Numbered from the stretch's first letter, positions 37,366 through 48,614 are shown. The stretch: DNA of 64,000 nucleotides from CALAED01 sp035765195 (GCA_035765195.1 DASTYC010000027.1:57428-121427); one strand, 5' to 3'. Notes: generated by a model not told the origin, from the sequence alone. Made by a program: numbers and translations.

Positions 37366-38496
37366 TCACGAGACATCGCGGCAGGCGCGGTAGAAGTCGC
37401 GCCAGTCCGGGCGGTCGCGTACGACGGTCTCGAGGTACTCCTGCCAGACCACGCTGTCGGAGACCGGGTCCTGCACGACCGCGCCGACGATGCCGCCGGC
37501 GACGTCGGCGGCGCGCAGCACGCCGTCGCCGAAGTGGGCGGCCAGGGCCCGGCCGTTGGTGATGACCGAGATCGCCTCGGCGCTGCTGAGCGTGGCGCTC
37601 GGGGACTTGAGCTTGGTCCGGCCGTCTTCGGTGCGGCCCCCGCGCAGCTCGCGGAAGACGGTGACGACCCGCCGGATCTCCTCGAGCCCGGCCGGGGTCT
37701 CCGGCAACTCCAGCGCCCGTCCGATCTGGTCGACGCGGCGGGCCACGATGTCGACCTCCTCGTCGGCGGTGGCGGGCAGCGGCAGCACGACCGTGTTGAA
37801 ACGCCGCCGCAGCGCACTGGACAGCTCGTTGACGCCGCGGTCGCGGTCGTTGGCGGTCGCGATCACGGTGAAGCCCTTGCGGGCCTGGACCTCGGTGTTC
37901 AGCTCGGGGATCGGCAGGGTCTTTTCCGACAGGATCGTGATGAGGGTGTCCTGCACGTCCGACGGCATCCTGGTCAGCTCCTCGACGCGGGCCACCGCGC
38001 CCGTGCGCATCGCCAGCATCACCGGGCTGGGCACCAGCGCGCGTTCGGATGGTCCCTCGGCGAGCAGCCTCGCGTAGTTCCAGCCGTACCTGATCGCCTC
38101 CTCGGCGGTGCCCGCCGTGCCCTGCACGAGCAGCGTGGAGTCGCCGCTGATCGCGGCGGCGAGGTGCTCGGACACCCAGGTCTTGGCGGTGCCCGGCACG
38201 CCGAGCAGCAGCAGCGCCCGGTCGGTGACCAGCGTCGCGATGGCCACCTCGATGAGGCGGCGCGAACCGACGTACTTCGGGGTGATCACCTGGCGCTCGC
38301 CGGAGCCGGCGGCGGGCAGCTCGCCGCCCATCAGGTAGGTGGTGACGGCCCAGGGCGACAGCCGCCAGCCGGGCGGGCGCGGGCGGTCGTCGCGCGCGGC
38401 GAGCAGCGCGAGCTCATCGGCGTACTCCTGCTCCGCGTGCGGCCGCACGATCTCGGCGCCGGGCGCGACGGTCGTCAGTGACTCGGCGGTGTTCAT
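37366..38496 (-). CDS. MoxR-type AAA+ ATPase
   Basis: 376 residues from ATG 38496. Walker A GVPGTAKT at 99-106, a Walker-B-like acidic pair in AVARVEELTRMP, sensor-1 in VIATANDRDRGVNE, and an arginine-finger segment SSALRRRFNTVVLPLP. MoxR ATPases act as chaperones that load metal or cofactor onto VWA-containing partners; the VWA gene is two genes downstream. The spacing to the upstream DUF5691 gene is 29 nt, and to the DUF5682 start 48 nt. The key residues are intact and an active ATPase is expected. Confidence 0.92.
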   Translation of the reverse strand: MNTAESLTTVAPGAEIVRPHAEQEYADELALLAARDDRPRPPGWRLSPWAVTTYLMGGELPAAGSGERQVITPKYVGSRRLIEVAIATLVTDRALLLLGVPGTAKTWVSEHLAAAISGDSTLLVQGTAGTAEEAIRYGWNYARLLAEGPSERALVPSPVMLAMRTGAVARVEELTRMPSDVQDTLITILSEKTLPIPELNTEVQARKGFTVIATANDRDRGVNELSSALRRRFNTVVLPLPATADEEVDIVARRVDQIGRALELPETPAGLEEIRRVVTVFRELRGGRTEDGRTKLKSPSATLSSAEAISVITNGRALAAHFGDGVLRAADVAGGIVGAVVQDPVSDSVVWQEYLETVVRDRPDWRDFYRACRDVS

Positions 38497-38525
38497 AGGT
38501 CACTCACCCTTCTCGCTCACGGTGC

Positions 38526-39992
38526 TCACTCGGACGGCTCGGCGGGCCGCGCGGTCGCCTTGGGGGCGCCCGTGAGCTCGTCCATCATGTCGCGGCGGAA
38601 CCGCAGGGTCTCGGTCAGCTCGGCCAGCGGCCAGGTGTCGTGCCGCCGGGTGATCTCTACCAGGCGGTCGGCGACGCCGGGGCTGAGCCGTTCGTCGGCC
38701 AGCCGGCACAGCCGCCCCAGGTAACGCACCGCGTCGGCACGGCCGGCGGCGTCGGCCAAGGCGCCCAGCACCACGTCGGCCAGCTCGCCCGCCCATGGGC
38801 CGGGAACGCGGTCGAGGACCCGTATGAGGCCACGGTAGCCGTCGGCGCCGCGGACCAGCTCGGCGGCGTGCGTCTCGCGCTCGGCGGCGGGCAGCACGCC
38901 GAGTAGGTCGACGGCGGGCTCGATCTCGTCGGCGACGACGCCGGCCGCGAGCAGGGCGCGCGCCCACTCGGCGTCGCGGCCCAGCACGGCGGCGCGGGCC
39001 CAGCCGGCGTGCACGTCTTTGCCGCGGTCGTCGGCGATCGGCAGGCGAACGATCTTCGCCGGCGGCAGGCCGAACAGCGTCGTCCAGGTGACCGGCGGGG
39101 TGTGGGCGAGCAGGTCGCGCAGCGCGGCGGTGCCGCCGTCAGGCGGCTCGACGACGATGCGGATCTGATCGCGCGCCCGGCCGGGGCGGAGTGGCTCGGT
39201 GCGCAGGCGGCCGGCGGCCCGCTCGGCGACGCGCCGGCCGTACGCGGATCCCGGCAGCCGGGCCAGCAGGTCGGCGGCGACCTGCCGGACGTCCTTGGCC
39301 CGGTCGGCCAGCGCCTCTTCGATGAACTCCTCGTCGGCGGGGCCGAGGCCGCACTCGAACGTGGCGAGGAAGGCGGCCCGGTCGGCAGCCGGCTCGCTCA
39401 ACCACGTGCCGCGCAACGCGGCCCGCGCGGCCGCCGGGTCGACCTCGCGCAGGTGCGCGAGGTAGGTCAGCCGCCGGCCGCGGCCGCCCGTCTCCCAGAC
39501 GCGCGGGTCGCCGCCGGCGGCCTCCGGCTGTGCCGCCGGCTCGCTCACCAAGTAGGCCCAATCGGGATTTCGCAGCGCCAGCCACATGGCCCGGCGGCCC
39601 GCCGCCCGCGCGATGAGCGGGCGCAGCGCCCGGTCGACGCGGCCGCGCTCCAGCAGGTCGGGGAGCGTTGCGGCCGGGACCCGGTAGCCGGCCCCGGCCG
39701 CGGCGGCCAGCCACTCGGGCAGCACGCGGGCGTGCTCGCCCGCCAAGATGCGCTCGATGCGGCGCGCGGCGGCGGGCGGCACGACCGGCGCGCTCTCGGC
39801 CGGTGCCGGCGCCAGCGGCTCGGCCGACCCCGGGCGCCGGCCCGCGCGGCGGCGCACCGTGAGCAGCGCGGCCTGCCCGAGCAGCCGACCGGCCTCATCG
39901 TCGCCCTCCCCCGCCACCCCGGGAAGCCGGGGGGCCTGCCGGCGCTGGGTGCCGAGCAGCGCCGCCGTCACGTGCTCGGCCCACCCCGTCAC
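38526..39992 (-). CDS. DUF5691-family protein
   Basis: 488 residues from GTG 39992, which overlaps the SWIM gene stop (GTGA). It opens WAEHVTAALLGTQRR and is an Ala/Leu/Arg-rich, probably helical-repeat protein. The central part has DEEFIEEALADRAKDVRQVA and AADLLARLPGSAYGRRVAER, resembling HEAT-like repeats, and the segment LRFRRDMMDEL lies near the C-terminus. There is no enzymatic motif or membrane helix. Its position between SWIM and MoxR genes is the main guide; a scaffolding role is inference. Confidence 0.75.
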   Translation of the reverse strand: MTGWAEHVTAALLGTQRRQAPRLPGVAGEGDDEAGRLLGQAALLTVRRRAGRRPGSAEPLAPAPAESAPVVPPAAARRIERILAGEHARVLPEWLAAAAGAGYRVPAATLPDLLERGRVDRALRPLIARAAGRRAMWLALRNPDWAYLVSEPAAQPEAAGGDPRVWETGGRGRRLTYLAHLREVDPAAARAALRGTWLSEPAADRAAFLATFECGLGPADEEFIEEALADRAKDVRQVAADLLARLPGSAYGRRVAERAAGRLRTEPLRPGRARDQIRIVVEPPDGGTAALRDLLAHTPPVTWTTLFGLPPAKIVRLPIADDRGKDVHAGWARAAVLGRDAEWARALLAAGVVADEIEPAVDLLGVLPAAERETHAAELVRGADGYRGLIRVLDRVPGPWAGELADVVLGALADAAGRADAVRYLGRLCRLADERLSPGVADRLVEITRRHDTWPLAELTETLRFRRDMMDELTGAPKATARPAEPSE

Positions 39993-41311
39993 AGGATCAC
40001 CCTGCCCTCGTCGCACCACCCCGACAGCGGGACCAGACCGCCGGGCGTCCACTCACCGGCGACGGTCATGGGCCGGCCGCCCGAGGCGGCCAACAGCCGC
40101 CAGGGGTCGGCCGTGGCGAGCGGCACGGCGGTGCCGCACGCGCCGAGGAGATGCCACCGATCGTCGCCGCGGGCCGGCCGGACCTCGCGGAGCACGGCGG
40201 GCCAGCGGTCGAGCCACGGGTCGCGGGCCAGCGCCGCGGCGTACTCGTCGAGCATCGCTGCGATGCCGGTGCCGGCGGGCGGCTCGTAGCCGGGGACGCC
40301 GTGGCGCTCGGCCACAAGGGCGCGCAGCGGCTGCGCACCGGGATAGAAGGCCAGGTCGGCGTCGATGGTGGTGCCCACGACGAGGGAGACGTCAAGGGAG
40401 CGGCCCGGCGCGCCGAAGGTCAGCACCAGCGCGGGGCGGCCGCTGTCGCGACCGCGCAGCCACACCCGCCGGACGATGAGGTTGTCGCGCTCGGTGTCGA
40501 CCGTGCCGGCGACGAACCAGCGGTCGCGCACCCGGGCGCCGCGCAGCACCTCGTCTTGAGCGACCGTGAAGCCGATGCGGGCCCGCACGGTGTCGCGGAG
40601 CGGCGCGGGCAGCTCGGCGCGGCGCCGGTGGGCCGTGACCAGCAGGTGCAACAGCGCGTACTCGGCCAGCAGCCGCTCAGGCCAGCCGGTGTGCCGCCGC
40701 GGGATGCCGGCCAGCGCGCGCACCTGCCCGGCCAGGCCGGGCGCCTGGGCGTCGACGAGGCGGCGCGCCGCGTCGTCCCACAGCTGGTAGGACGCCCGCT
40801 CGGCCGAGGTGAGGCCGTGCGTCACCTGATCGCGCAGCCAGCGGTCGAGCTCGGCCACGCCGTCGTCGACCCGCCGCTCGCGCCGCTCGGCGGTCTTGGG
40901 GTCGGGCGTCTTGGGCGCGGCGAGGTCGTCGGCCGTCTCGCCCCGGTCGCCCCGGTCGCCGCGCCCGCCGGCCCGGGCGCGGCGCTCGGCCAGCCAGTCG
41001 GCGGCCCAGGGCGGCGTGGCGTCGGGCGCGACCGCCGGGATGGCCCCCTCGCTCCACAGCAACGCCAGCGCCAAGGCGTGCTTGCAGGGGAACTTGCGGC
41101 TGGGGCAGGTGCACAGGAAGGTGGGCTCGGTCAGCTCGGCGCACACCTGGTAGGGCCGCGCGCCGCTGCCCCGGCACTCGCCCCAGATCGCGTCGCCGGC
41201 GCCGCCGAGGCCGTCCCACTTGGGCGGCCGGGCCACCGACTCGGCCGCCCGGACGGCGGCCGCGTCGGGCGCCAAGGCGAGGACCTGCTCGCGGCCCCAC
41301 CGTTCGCTCAC
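39989..41311 (-). CDS. SWIM zinc-finger protein
   Basis: 440 residues from GTG 41311. The SWIM motif CxCx6CxH is visible as LCTCPSRKFPCKHALAL (Cys67, Cys69, Cys76, His78). The preceding WGECRGSGARPYQVCAEL is the usual lead-in of this family. A Gly/Arg/Asp low-complexity linker (RGDRGDRGE) follows, then a beta-rich C-terminal half ending PMTVAGEWTPGGLVPL. SWIM domains bind DNA or proteins. It is the first gene of the five-gene cassette, divergent from the fds formate dehydrogenase operon with 214 nt between, so the cassette promoter must lie there. Confidence 0.85.
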   Translation of the reverse strand: MSERWGREQVLALAPDAAAVRAAESVARPPKWDGLGGAGDAIWGECRGSGARPYQVCAELTEPTFLCTCPSRKFPCKHALALALLWSEGAIPAVAPDATPPWAADWLAERRARAGGRGDRGDRGETADDLAAPKTPDPKTAERRERRVDDGVAELDRWLRDQVTHGLTSAERASYQLWDDAARRLVDAQAPGLAGQVRALAGIPRRHTGWPERLLAEYALLHLLVTAHRRRAELPAPLRDTVRARIGFTVAQDEVLRGARVRDRWFVAGTVDTERDNLIVRRVWLRGRDSGRPALVLTFGAPGRSLDVSLVVGTTIDADLAFYPGAQPLRALVAERHGVPGYEPPAGTGIAAMLDEYAAALARDPWLDRWPAVLREVRPARGDDRWHLLGACGTAVPLATADPWRLLAASGGRPMTVAGEWTPGGLVPLSGWCDEGRVIL

Positions 41312-41525
41312 GTTCCCGAAACTATCCGGATCCGCCGACAGAACGCGCCCGATCAGCGGCGATGCCTCCGCCGGCCGGACGCCGAGACGGACGCCGGGTC
41401 CGGCACGTCCGGTCGCGACCGGCCAGTCGGTAGATCTCCGGTGATTCCCGGTCATGAACGATTTGCCTCAACGGATAACCGGCAGAGCTTTGACCTGCGG
41501 CCAACAGGGTTGAGACAGTCGGCAC
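41312..41525. other. Divergent promoter region between SWIM and fdsG genes
   Basis: 214 bp separate the two divergent operons. The last ~65 bp before fdsG are less GC-rich and contain TTGACC at 41490-41495, but no matching -10 at 16-18 nt. A strong Shine-Dalgarno ahead of the fdsG ATG is absent. The region must serve both operons; I cannot place the promoters precisely. Confidence 0.4.
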
Positions 41526-42011
41526 ATGACATCCGGCGCAACGGCGGGCGGGTCTCCGCTGGAACGGCACGTGCGGTCGGCGGTCGCCGCGCACCGCGCC
41601 GACCGGGGGGCGCTGCTGCCGATCCTGCACGACATCCAGGCCGAGTTCGGTTACGTCGATCCGGCCGTGGTGCCCATCCTGGCCGAGGAGCTGAACCTCT
41701 CGCGCGCGGACGTCCACGGCGTGATCAGCTTTTATCACGACTTCCGCAAGACGGCCGCGGCGGGCACGCACGTGCGGATCTGCCGCGCGGAGGCCTGTCA
41801 GGCGGTCGGCGCGGAAGCGCTCGTCGAGCACGCCAGGAGGAGCCTCGGCACCGACGTCGGCGGCACGTCACCGGGCCGCGACGCCACGCTGGACCAGGTC
41901 TTCTGCTTCGGCAACTGCGCGCTCGGCCCCACTGTCGAGGTGAACGGAAGGATCACCGGACGCGTGACGCCGGAGCGGTTCGACGCGCTGGTGCAGGCGG
42001 TCAAACCATGA
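41526..42011 (+). CDS. fdsG: NAD-dependent formate dehydrogenase gamma subunit
   Basis: 161 residues, NuoE-like thioredoxin-fold [2Fe-2S] subunit. Cluster ligands are CRAEAC (the two Cys after HVRI) and CFGNC; the lead-in VVPILAEELNLSRADVHGVISFYHDF is family-typical. It passes electrons between the flavin subunit FdsB and the catalytic FdsA. It is first in a four-gene + strand operon fdsGBAD. Length fits FdsG (about 160). Confidence 0.92.
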   Translation: MTSGATAGGSPLERHVRSAVAAHRADRGALLPILHDIQAEFGYVDPAVVPILAEELNLSRADVHGVISFYHDFRKTAAAGTHVRICRAEACQAVGAEALVEHARRSLGTDVGGTSPGRDATLDQVFCFGNCALGPTVEVNGRITGRVTPERFDALVQAVKP

Positions 42012-42047
42012 CGACTGGGTACACTCTGGGCGGCAGGTGTATACAGT

Positions 42048-43673
<1,626 letters not shown>

Positions 43674-43683
43674 CGAGTTAGCG

Positions 43684-46506
43684 ATGAGTCTCCTCAAAGA
43701 ACCCGACCTCGGCACGCCGGGACGCAAGGGCGAAGCGACGGTCGAAGTCGAGATCGACGGTCTGCCGGTCAAGGTCCCCGAGGGCACGTCGGTCATGCGC
43801 GCCGCCGCGCTCGCGGGCGTGGCCGTGCCGAAGCTGTGCGCCACGGACACGCTGGAGGCGTTCGGCTCCTGCCGCCTGTGCCTGGTCGAGATCGACGGCG
43901 TGAAGGGCACCCCGGCCTCCTGCACCACGCCGGTGCGGCCGGGCATGACCGTGCGGACGCAGTCGCCCCGGCTGGAGAAGCTGCGCCGCGGCGTCATGGA
44001 GCTCTACATCTCCGACCACCCGCTCGACTGCCTCACCTGCTCGGCGAACGGCGACTGCGAGCTGCAGGACATGGCCGGCGTGGTCGGGCTGCGCGAGGTG
44101 CGGTACGGCGTCGGCGAAGGCGAGAACCACCTCGACGCGCCGAAGGACACCTCGAACCCCTACTTCGACTTCGACGAAAGCAAGTGCATCGTCTGCTCGC
44201 GCTGTGTGCGCGCCTGTGACGAGGTGCAGGGCACGTTCGCGCTGACCATCGAGGGCCGCGGCTTCGACTCCAAGGTCTCCCCCGGCGGGCTGTCCTTCCT
44301 GGACTCCGAATGCGTGTCGTGCGGCGCCTGCGTGCAGGCGTGCCCGACGGCGACGCTGGAAGAGCGGGCGGTCGTCGACCTCGGCATGCCCACCCGCTCG
44401 GTGATCACCACCTGCGCGTACTGCGGGGTCGGCTGCTCGTTCAAGGCCGAGCTCAAGGGCGACGAGCTGGTCAGGATGGTGCCGTACAAGGACGGCGGCG
44501 CCAACGAGGGACACTCCTGCGTGAAGGGCCGCTTCGCGTTCGGCTACGCCACCCATCCCGACCGGCAACTCAGGCCGATGGTGCGCGAGCAGATCACCGA
44601 CCCGTGGCGCGAGGTCTCCTGGGAGGAGGCCATCGACACGGTCGCCACGCGGCTGCGGGACATCCAGGCGCGGCAGGGCGTCGGCGCGATCGGCGGCATC
44701 ACGTCCTCGCGGTGCACCGACGAAGAGGTCTACGTGGTGCAGAAGATGGTGCGCGCCGCGTTCGGCAACAACAACGTCGACACGTGCGCGCGGGTCTGCC
44801 ACTCCCCCACCGGCTACGGCCTCAAGCAGACGTTCGGCACGTCGGCGGGTACGCAGGACTTCAAGTCCGTCGAGTCCGCCGACGTGATCGTCGTCATCGG
44901 CGCCAACCCGACCGACGGGCACCCGGTGTTCGCGTCGCGGATGAAGCGGCGGCTGCGCCAGGGCGCCAAGCTGATCGTCATCGATCCGCGCCGGATCGAC
45001 CTGGTCCGCTCTCCGCACATCGAGGCGGCCTACCACCTGCCGCTGGCCCCGGGCACGAACGTGGCGATGATCAACGCGTTCGCGCACGTGGTCGTCACCG
45101 AGGGCTTGGTGAACAGCGACTTCGTGGCGCAACGGTGCGAGGACTTCGACGAGTGGGCGCGGTTCATCGCCCGGCCGGAGAACTCGCCGGAGGCGGTCGA
45201 GGAGATCACCGGGGTGCCGGCCGCCGACGTGCGGGCCGCCGCCCGGCTGTACGCGGCCGGGCCGAACTCGGCGATCTACTACGGGCTCGGCGTCACCGAG
45301 CACAGCCAGGGCTCCACGATGGTCATGGGCATGGCCAACCTCGCCATGGTCACCGGCAACATCGGCCGCGAGGGCGTCGGCGTGAACCCGTTGCGCGGGC
45401 AGAACAACGTGCAGGGCTCCTGCGACATGGGCTCCTTCCCGCACGAGCTGCCCGGCTACCGGCACGTGTCCGACGACAACGTGCGCGACATCTACGAGAA
45501 GCTGTGGGGGACCCCGATCCTGCCCGAGCCGGGCCTGCGCATCCCGAACATGTTCGACGCGGCCATCGACGGCACATTCAAGGCGCTGTTCATCCAGGGC
45601 GAGGACCTCGCGCAGTCCGACCCGAACACCCAGCACGTGACCGCGGCGCTGGCGGCCATGGAGCTGGTCGTCGTGCAGGACCTGTTCCTCAACGAGACCG
45701 CGAAGTTCGCGCACGTGTTCCTGCCCGGCACCTCGTTCCTGGAGAAGGACGGCACGTTCATCAACGCCGAGCGGCGGATCAACCGCGTGCGCCCGGTGAT
45801 GCGGCCGAAGACCGGCAAGCACGAGTGGGAGATCGTCTGCGAGATCGCCCAGGCGATGGGCTACCCCATGCACTACGACTCGCCGAGCCAGATCATGGAC
45901 GAGATCGCGCTGACCACGCCCACGTTCTCCGGCGTGTCGTTCGAGCTGCTGGACCGCGTCGGCAGCGTGCAGTGGCCGTGCAACGACACCGCGCCGACCG
46001 GCACGCCGATCATGCACAAGGACACGTTCGTGCGCGGCAAGGGCCGGTTCGTGCCGACCGTGTACGTGCCGACCCAGGAGCGCAGCACGCGGCGCTTCCC
46101 GCTGATCCTCACCACCGGCCGGATCCTGTCGCAGTACAACGTGGGCGCGCAGACCCGGCGGACCGCGAACGTGGCCTGGCACCAGGAGGACGTCCTGGAC
46201 ATCCACCCGCACGACGCCGAGGTGCGCGGCATCACCGACGGCGATCTGGTGTCGCTGGCCTCCCGGGTCGGCCGGACCACGCTGCGAGCGCGGATCTCCG
46301 ACCGCATGCCGGTCGGCGTCGTGTACACGACCTTCCATCACCCGGTGACCGGCGCGAACGTCGTGACCACGGAACACTCCGACTGGGCGACGAACTGCCC
46401 CGAGTACAAGGTGACGGCGGTGCAGGTGGGCCTGGCCTCGGCCGACGCGGAGACCGCGGCGAACAGGGTGGCCGGCAGGGTGGCCGTGCCGACGGCCGGC
46501 GGGTGA
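43684..46506 (+). CDS. fdsA: Formate dehydrogenase alpha subunit, Mo/W-bis-PGD, catalytic Cys
   Basis: 940 residues. It has an N-terminal 2Fe-2S domain (CRLCLVEIDG), a His/Cys and ferredoxin-like section (CIVCSRCVRACDEVQG, CVSCGACVQACPTATL), the 4Fe-4S entry CAYCGVGCSF, then the molybdopterin oxidoreductase core. The metal ligand is Cys372 in DTCARVCHSPTGYG, followed by the catalytic His. This is the cysteine variant of the site that is selenocysteine in the other formate dehydrogenase of this window. It oxidises formate to CO2 in the cytosol and delivers electrons to FdsG/FdsB. The direct repeat GAGTTAGC precedes its ATG. Confidence 0.94.
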   Translation: MSLLKEPDLGTPGRKGEATVEVEIDGLPVKVPEGTSVMRAAALAGVAVPKLCATDTLEAFGSCRLCLVEIDGVKGTPASCTTPVRPGMTVRTQSPRLEKLRRGVMELYISDHPLDCLTCSANGDCELQDMAGVVGLREVRYGVGEGENHLDAPKDTSNPYFDFDESKCIVCSRCVRACDEVQGTFALTIEGRGFDSKVSPGGLSFLDSECVSCGACVQACPTATLEERAVVDLGMPTRSVITTCAYCGVGCSFKAELKGDELVRMVPYKDGGANEGHSCVKGRFAFGYATHPDRQLRPMVREQITDPWREVSWEEAIDTVATRLRDIQARQGVGAIGGITSSRCTDEEVYVVQKMVRAAFGNNNVDTCARVCHSPTGYGLKQTFGTSAGTQDFKSVESADVIVVIGANPTDGHPVFASRMKRRLRQGAKLIVIDPRRIDLVRSPHIEAAYHLPLAPGTNVAMINAFAHVVVTEGLVNSDFVAQRCEDFDEWARFIARPENSPEAVEEITGVPAADVRAAARLYAAGPNSAIYYGLGVTEHSQGSTMVMGMANLAMVTGNIGREGVGVNPLRGQNNVQGSCDMGSFPHELPGYRHVSDDNVRDIYEKLWGTPILPEPGLRIPNMFDAAIDGTFKALFIQGEDLAQSDPNTQHVTAALAAMELVVVQDLFLNETAKFAHVFLPGTSFLEKDGTFINAERRINRVRPVMRPKTGKHEWEIVCEIAQAMGYPMHYDSPSQIMDEIALTTPTFSGVSFELLDRVGSVQWPCNDTAPTGTPIMHKDTFVRGKGRFVPTVYVPTQERSTRRFPLILTTGRILSQYNVGAQTRRTANVAWHQEDVLDIHPHDAEVRGITDGDLVSLASRVGRTTLRARISDRMPVGVVYTTFHHPVTGANVVTTEHSDWATNCPEYKVTAVQVGLASADAETAANRVAGRVAVPTAGG

Positions 46507-46513
46507 GCGACCC

Positions 46514-46735
46514 ATGAATCCCGGGCTGCCGCCGGCGGTGCGGCTGGCGAACGACATCGCGATCCAGTTCGCCCACCTTCCGTTCGCCGAGGGCGTCGAG
46601 CGCGTCGCGACGCACATGCGCGCCTTCTGGGAGCCCCGGATGCTGCGCGCGCTGCTGGCGTACATCGACGCGGGCGGCCCCGACCTGGACCCGCTGGCGG
46701 CCGCCGCCGCGGAGCACCTCCGCCAGCCCGCCTGA
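46514..46735 (+). CDS. fdsD: Formate dehydrogenase delta subunit
   Basis: 73 residues, 7 nt after fdsA. It opens LPPAVRLANDIAIQFAHLP and contains HMRAFWEPRMLRALLAYID, both typical of FdsD. The subunit is small and without cofactors; it supports assembly or stability of the Fds complex. It ends 13 nt before the stop of the convergent membrane-FDH operon, with no terminator visible between them. Confidence 0.85.
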   Translation: MNPGLPPAVRLANDIAIQFAHLPFAEGVERVATHMRAFWEPRMLRALLAYIDAGGPDLDPLAAAAAEHLRQPA

Positions 46736-46748
46736 TCTCGGCCTGCTG

Positions 46749-47693
46749 TTACTGGATGGGGAAGATCACCGCCGCGCGCAGCGCCAGGACGCCGATTAGC
46801 ACGAGCCCGGGTACGACCATCGCGGACTTGGCGGCGACGGCCACCGTCGCGCCCTCGCCGGTGACGGCGAGCCGGGAGGCGAGCAGGCCGCCGACGCCCG
46901 GAGCCAGGCCGGCGAGCGCCACCAGCCAGAGCAGGATCCACGGGAAGCCGAACGCCTCGTCCAGGGTGCCGGCCGGGATCAGCGAGAGCGCGAAGATCAC
47001 GATCAGCATGAGCTCGAGCAGCGCGTAGAGGCGTTCGGAGATCGTGAGCATGCCGGCGCTGGCCTCGGCCTCCGGCCGGTAGCGGGTCAGCATCAGCAGC
47101 AGCGCGGCGGACCCGGTCAGCCCGGAGGCGAGGAACAGGCCGCCCAGGGTCCAGGTGTCGCTCCACACCGGCTGGTTCGACACGGCGAGAAGCACTCCCG
47201 TGTAGCCGGCCACGAACAACCCGAAGACGGCTCCCACGGCGATGAAGACCTTCCCCGGCGTGCCGTCCAGCAGCGCGACCGCTCGTCGCGCGAGCGAGAA
47301 ACGGATCTTCCCGTCGCGGACCAGGACCTCGATGAACGACACGACCACGAAGACGCTGAAGATGCCGAGGGCCCACACGCCGACCGACATCGGCGACCAG
47401 TACTTGAAGTTGAGCCCGGGCTGACCCGGGGTGGTGTTCCACAGCATGTGCCAGGTGGCCAGCGGCTTGCCGAGGTCGAGGGTGAGCAGGATCGGGCAGA
47501 TGAACAGCGTCGGGAAGGCGACGTAGTAACCCAGCCGCGCCGCCGGCTCGTCTGAGGCGTCACCGCGGAGCCGGAACAGCGTGGCGATGACGTAGGACCC
47601 GCCGGCCAGGCCGGCGAGGAAGAAGTAGAACAGGATGTACCAGGTCCACTCGGGCGGGCCCGCGAAATGCTGGGGTTCGGCCAACGCCGTCAT
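46749..47693 (-). CDS. NrfD/PsrC-type membrane subunit of the formate dehydrogenase
   Basis: 314 residues, starting in a 4-nt overlap with the iron-sulfur subunit. About eight hydrophobic helices, beginning WTWYILFYFFLAGLAGGSYV, and the NrfD landmark LTLDLGKPLATWHML are visible. It is not the cytochrome b556 FdnI found with E. coli FdnGH, so haem is not expected. It likely passes formate-derived electrons to menaquinone. Convergent with fdsD only 13 nt away. Confidence 0.9.
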   Translation of the reverse strand: MTALAEPQHFAGPPEWTWYILFYFFLAGLAGGSYVIATLFRLRGDASDEPAARLGYYVAFPTLFICPILLTLDLGKPLATWHMLWNTTPGQPGLNFKYWSPMSVGVWALGIFSVFVVVSFIEVLVRDGKIRFSLARRAVALLDGTPGKVFIAVGAVFGLFVAGYTGVLLAVSNQPVWSDTWTLGGLFLASGLTGSAALLLMLTRYRPEAEASAGMLTISERLYALLELMLIVIFALSLIPAGTLDEAFGFPWILLWLVALAGLAPGVGGLLASRLAVTGEGATVAVAAKSAMVVPGLVLIGVLALRAAVIFPIQ

Positions 47694-48613
47694 TTCTCGC
47701 CCTCCTCAGTTTCCTTGGTCTCCGCGCCCGGGGCGGCTTCGGTGGTTCCGCCGGCCTCCGCACTCGACTCGGCGGCCGTACCGGACGCGGTGGCCGCGGG
47801 GCCCGCGGTGGCCGGGGCGGGTTCGCGGCGGCGCCGCAGCGCGAGCAGGCCGCCGAGCACGCCGAGCACGGCCGTGCCCAGCAAGGTGAGGTAACCGCTC
47901 AGGTTGTTGCGCCGCGGCAGCACGGCGTTCTCCGCGTTCGGCAGCCGGTAGGCCTCCGGCTCGTCCATGAGCAGGAAGAACGCGCCCAGCCCGCCGTACA
48001 CCGACGCGTCGTCGCCGTACAGGCGCGCCTGGGAGACTCCCTGGGCGTGCAGGTCGGAGACCCGCTTGCGCGCCGTCTCGCGCAGCTCGTCGACCGGGCC
48101 GAACTGGATCGAGTCGGTCGGGCACGCCTTGGCGCAGGCGGGTTCCATTCCGCCCTGGAGCCGGTCGTAGCACAACGTGCACTTCTGCGCGACCCCGGTG
48201 TCCTCGTCCATGGTGATCACGTCGTACGGGCACGCCGCGATGCAGTCGCGGCAGCCGTTGCAGACGTCCGGCTGGATGAAGACCGTGTCGAACTCCGTCC
48301 TGATGATCGACCCGGTCGGGCAGACCTCCAGGCAGCTGGCGTGCGTGCAGTGCTTGCACACGTCCGACATCATCAGCCAGGCCTTGCCCTGGCCCGCCCC
48401 CACGGGCTTGTCGGCCACGTTGTCGATGAACTGCACGTGCCGCCAGTTCTGCGCGTCCAGCTGCCCGGTGTTGTCGAAACCGTCACCGAAGGACGGCTCG
48501 TTCCCCGGCAGTTCGTTCCACTCCTTGCAGGCCACCTCACAGGCCTTGCAGCCGATGCAGACGCTCGTGTCGGTGAAGAATCCGTAGGCCCGGCCAGGCG
48601 TGATCTCCTGCAT
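47690..48613 (-). CDS. Four-cluster iron-sulfur subunit of formate dehydrogenase
   Basis: 307 residues. Cys motifs for four 4Fe-4S clusters are present: CIGCKACEVACKEWNELP, CKHCTHASCLEVCPTG, CNGCRDCIAACPYD, and CTLCYDRLQGG with CAKACPTDSI. A membrane helix near the C-terminus (GYLTLLGTAVLGVLGGLLAL) is followed by a Glu/Thr/Ala tail. It carries electrons from the selenoprotein alpha subunit to the NrfD-type membrane subunit. Equivalent to FdnH/FdoH. The start lies 1 nt after the FdhE stop. Confidence 0.92.
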   Translation of the reverse strand: MQEITPGRAYGFFTDTSVCIGCKACEVACKEWNELPGNEPSFGDGFDNTGQLDAQNWRHVQFIDNVADKPVGAGQGKAWLMMSDVCKHCTHASCLEVCPTGSIIRTEFDTVFIQPDVCNGCRDCIAACPYDVITMDEDTGVAQKCTLCYDRLQGGMEPACAKACPTDSIQFGPVDELRETARKRVSDLHAQGVSQARLYGDDASVYGGLGAFFLLMDEPEAYRLPNAENAVLPRRNNLSGYLTLLGTAVLGVLGGLLALRRRREPAPATAGPAATASGTAAESSAEAGGTTEAAPGAETKETEEGEK

Positions 48614-48614
48614 C

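Noticed and set aside
44797..44799. Cys instead of Sec in FdsA as a possible loss-of-function change
   Set aside because: Cys at this position is the normal state in many NAD-dependent formate dehydrogenases; the rest of the site is intact.
43678..47442. Long minus-strand frame antisense to fdsA
   Set aside because: Compositional shadow of a strongly coding + strand gene; no recognisable motifs.
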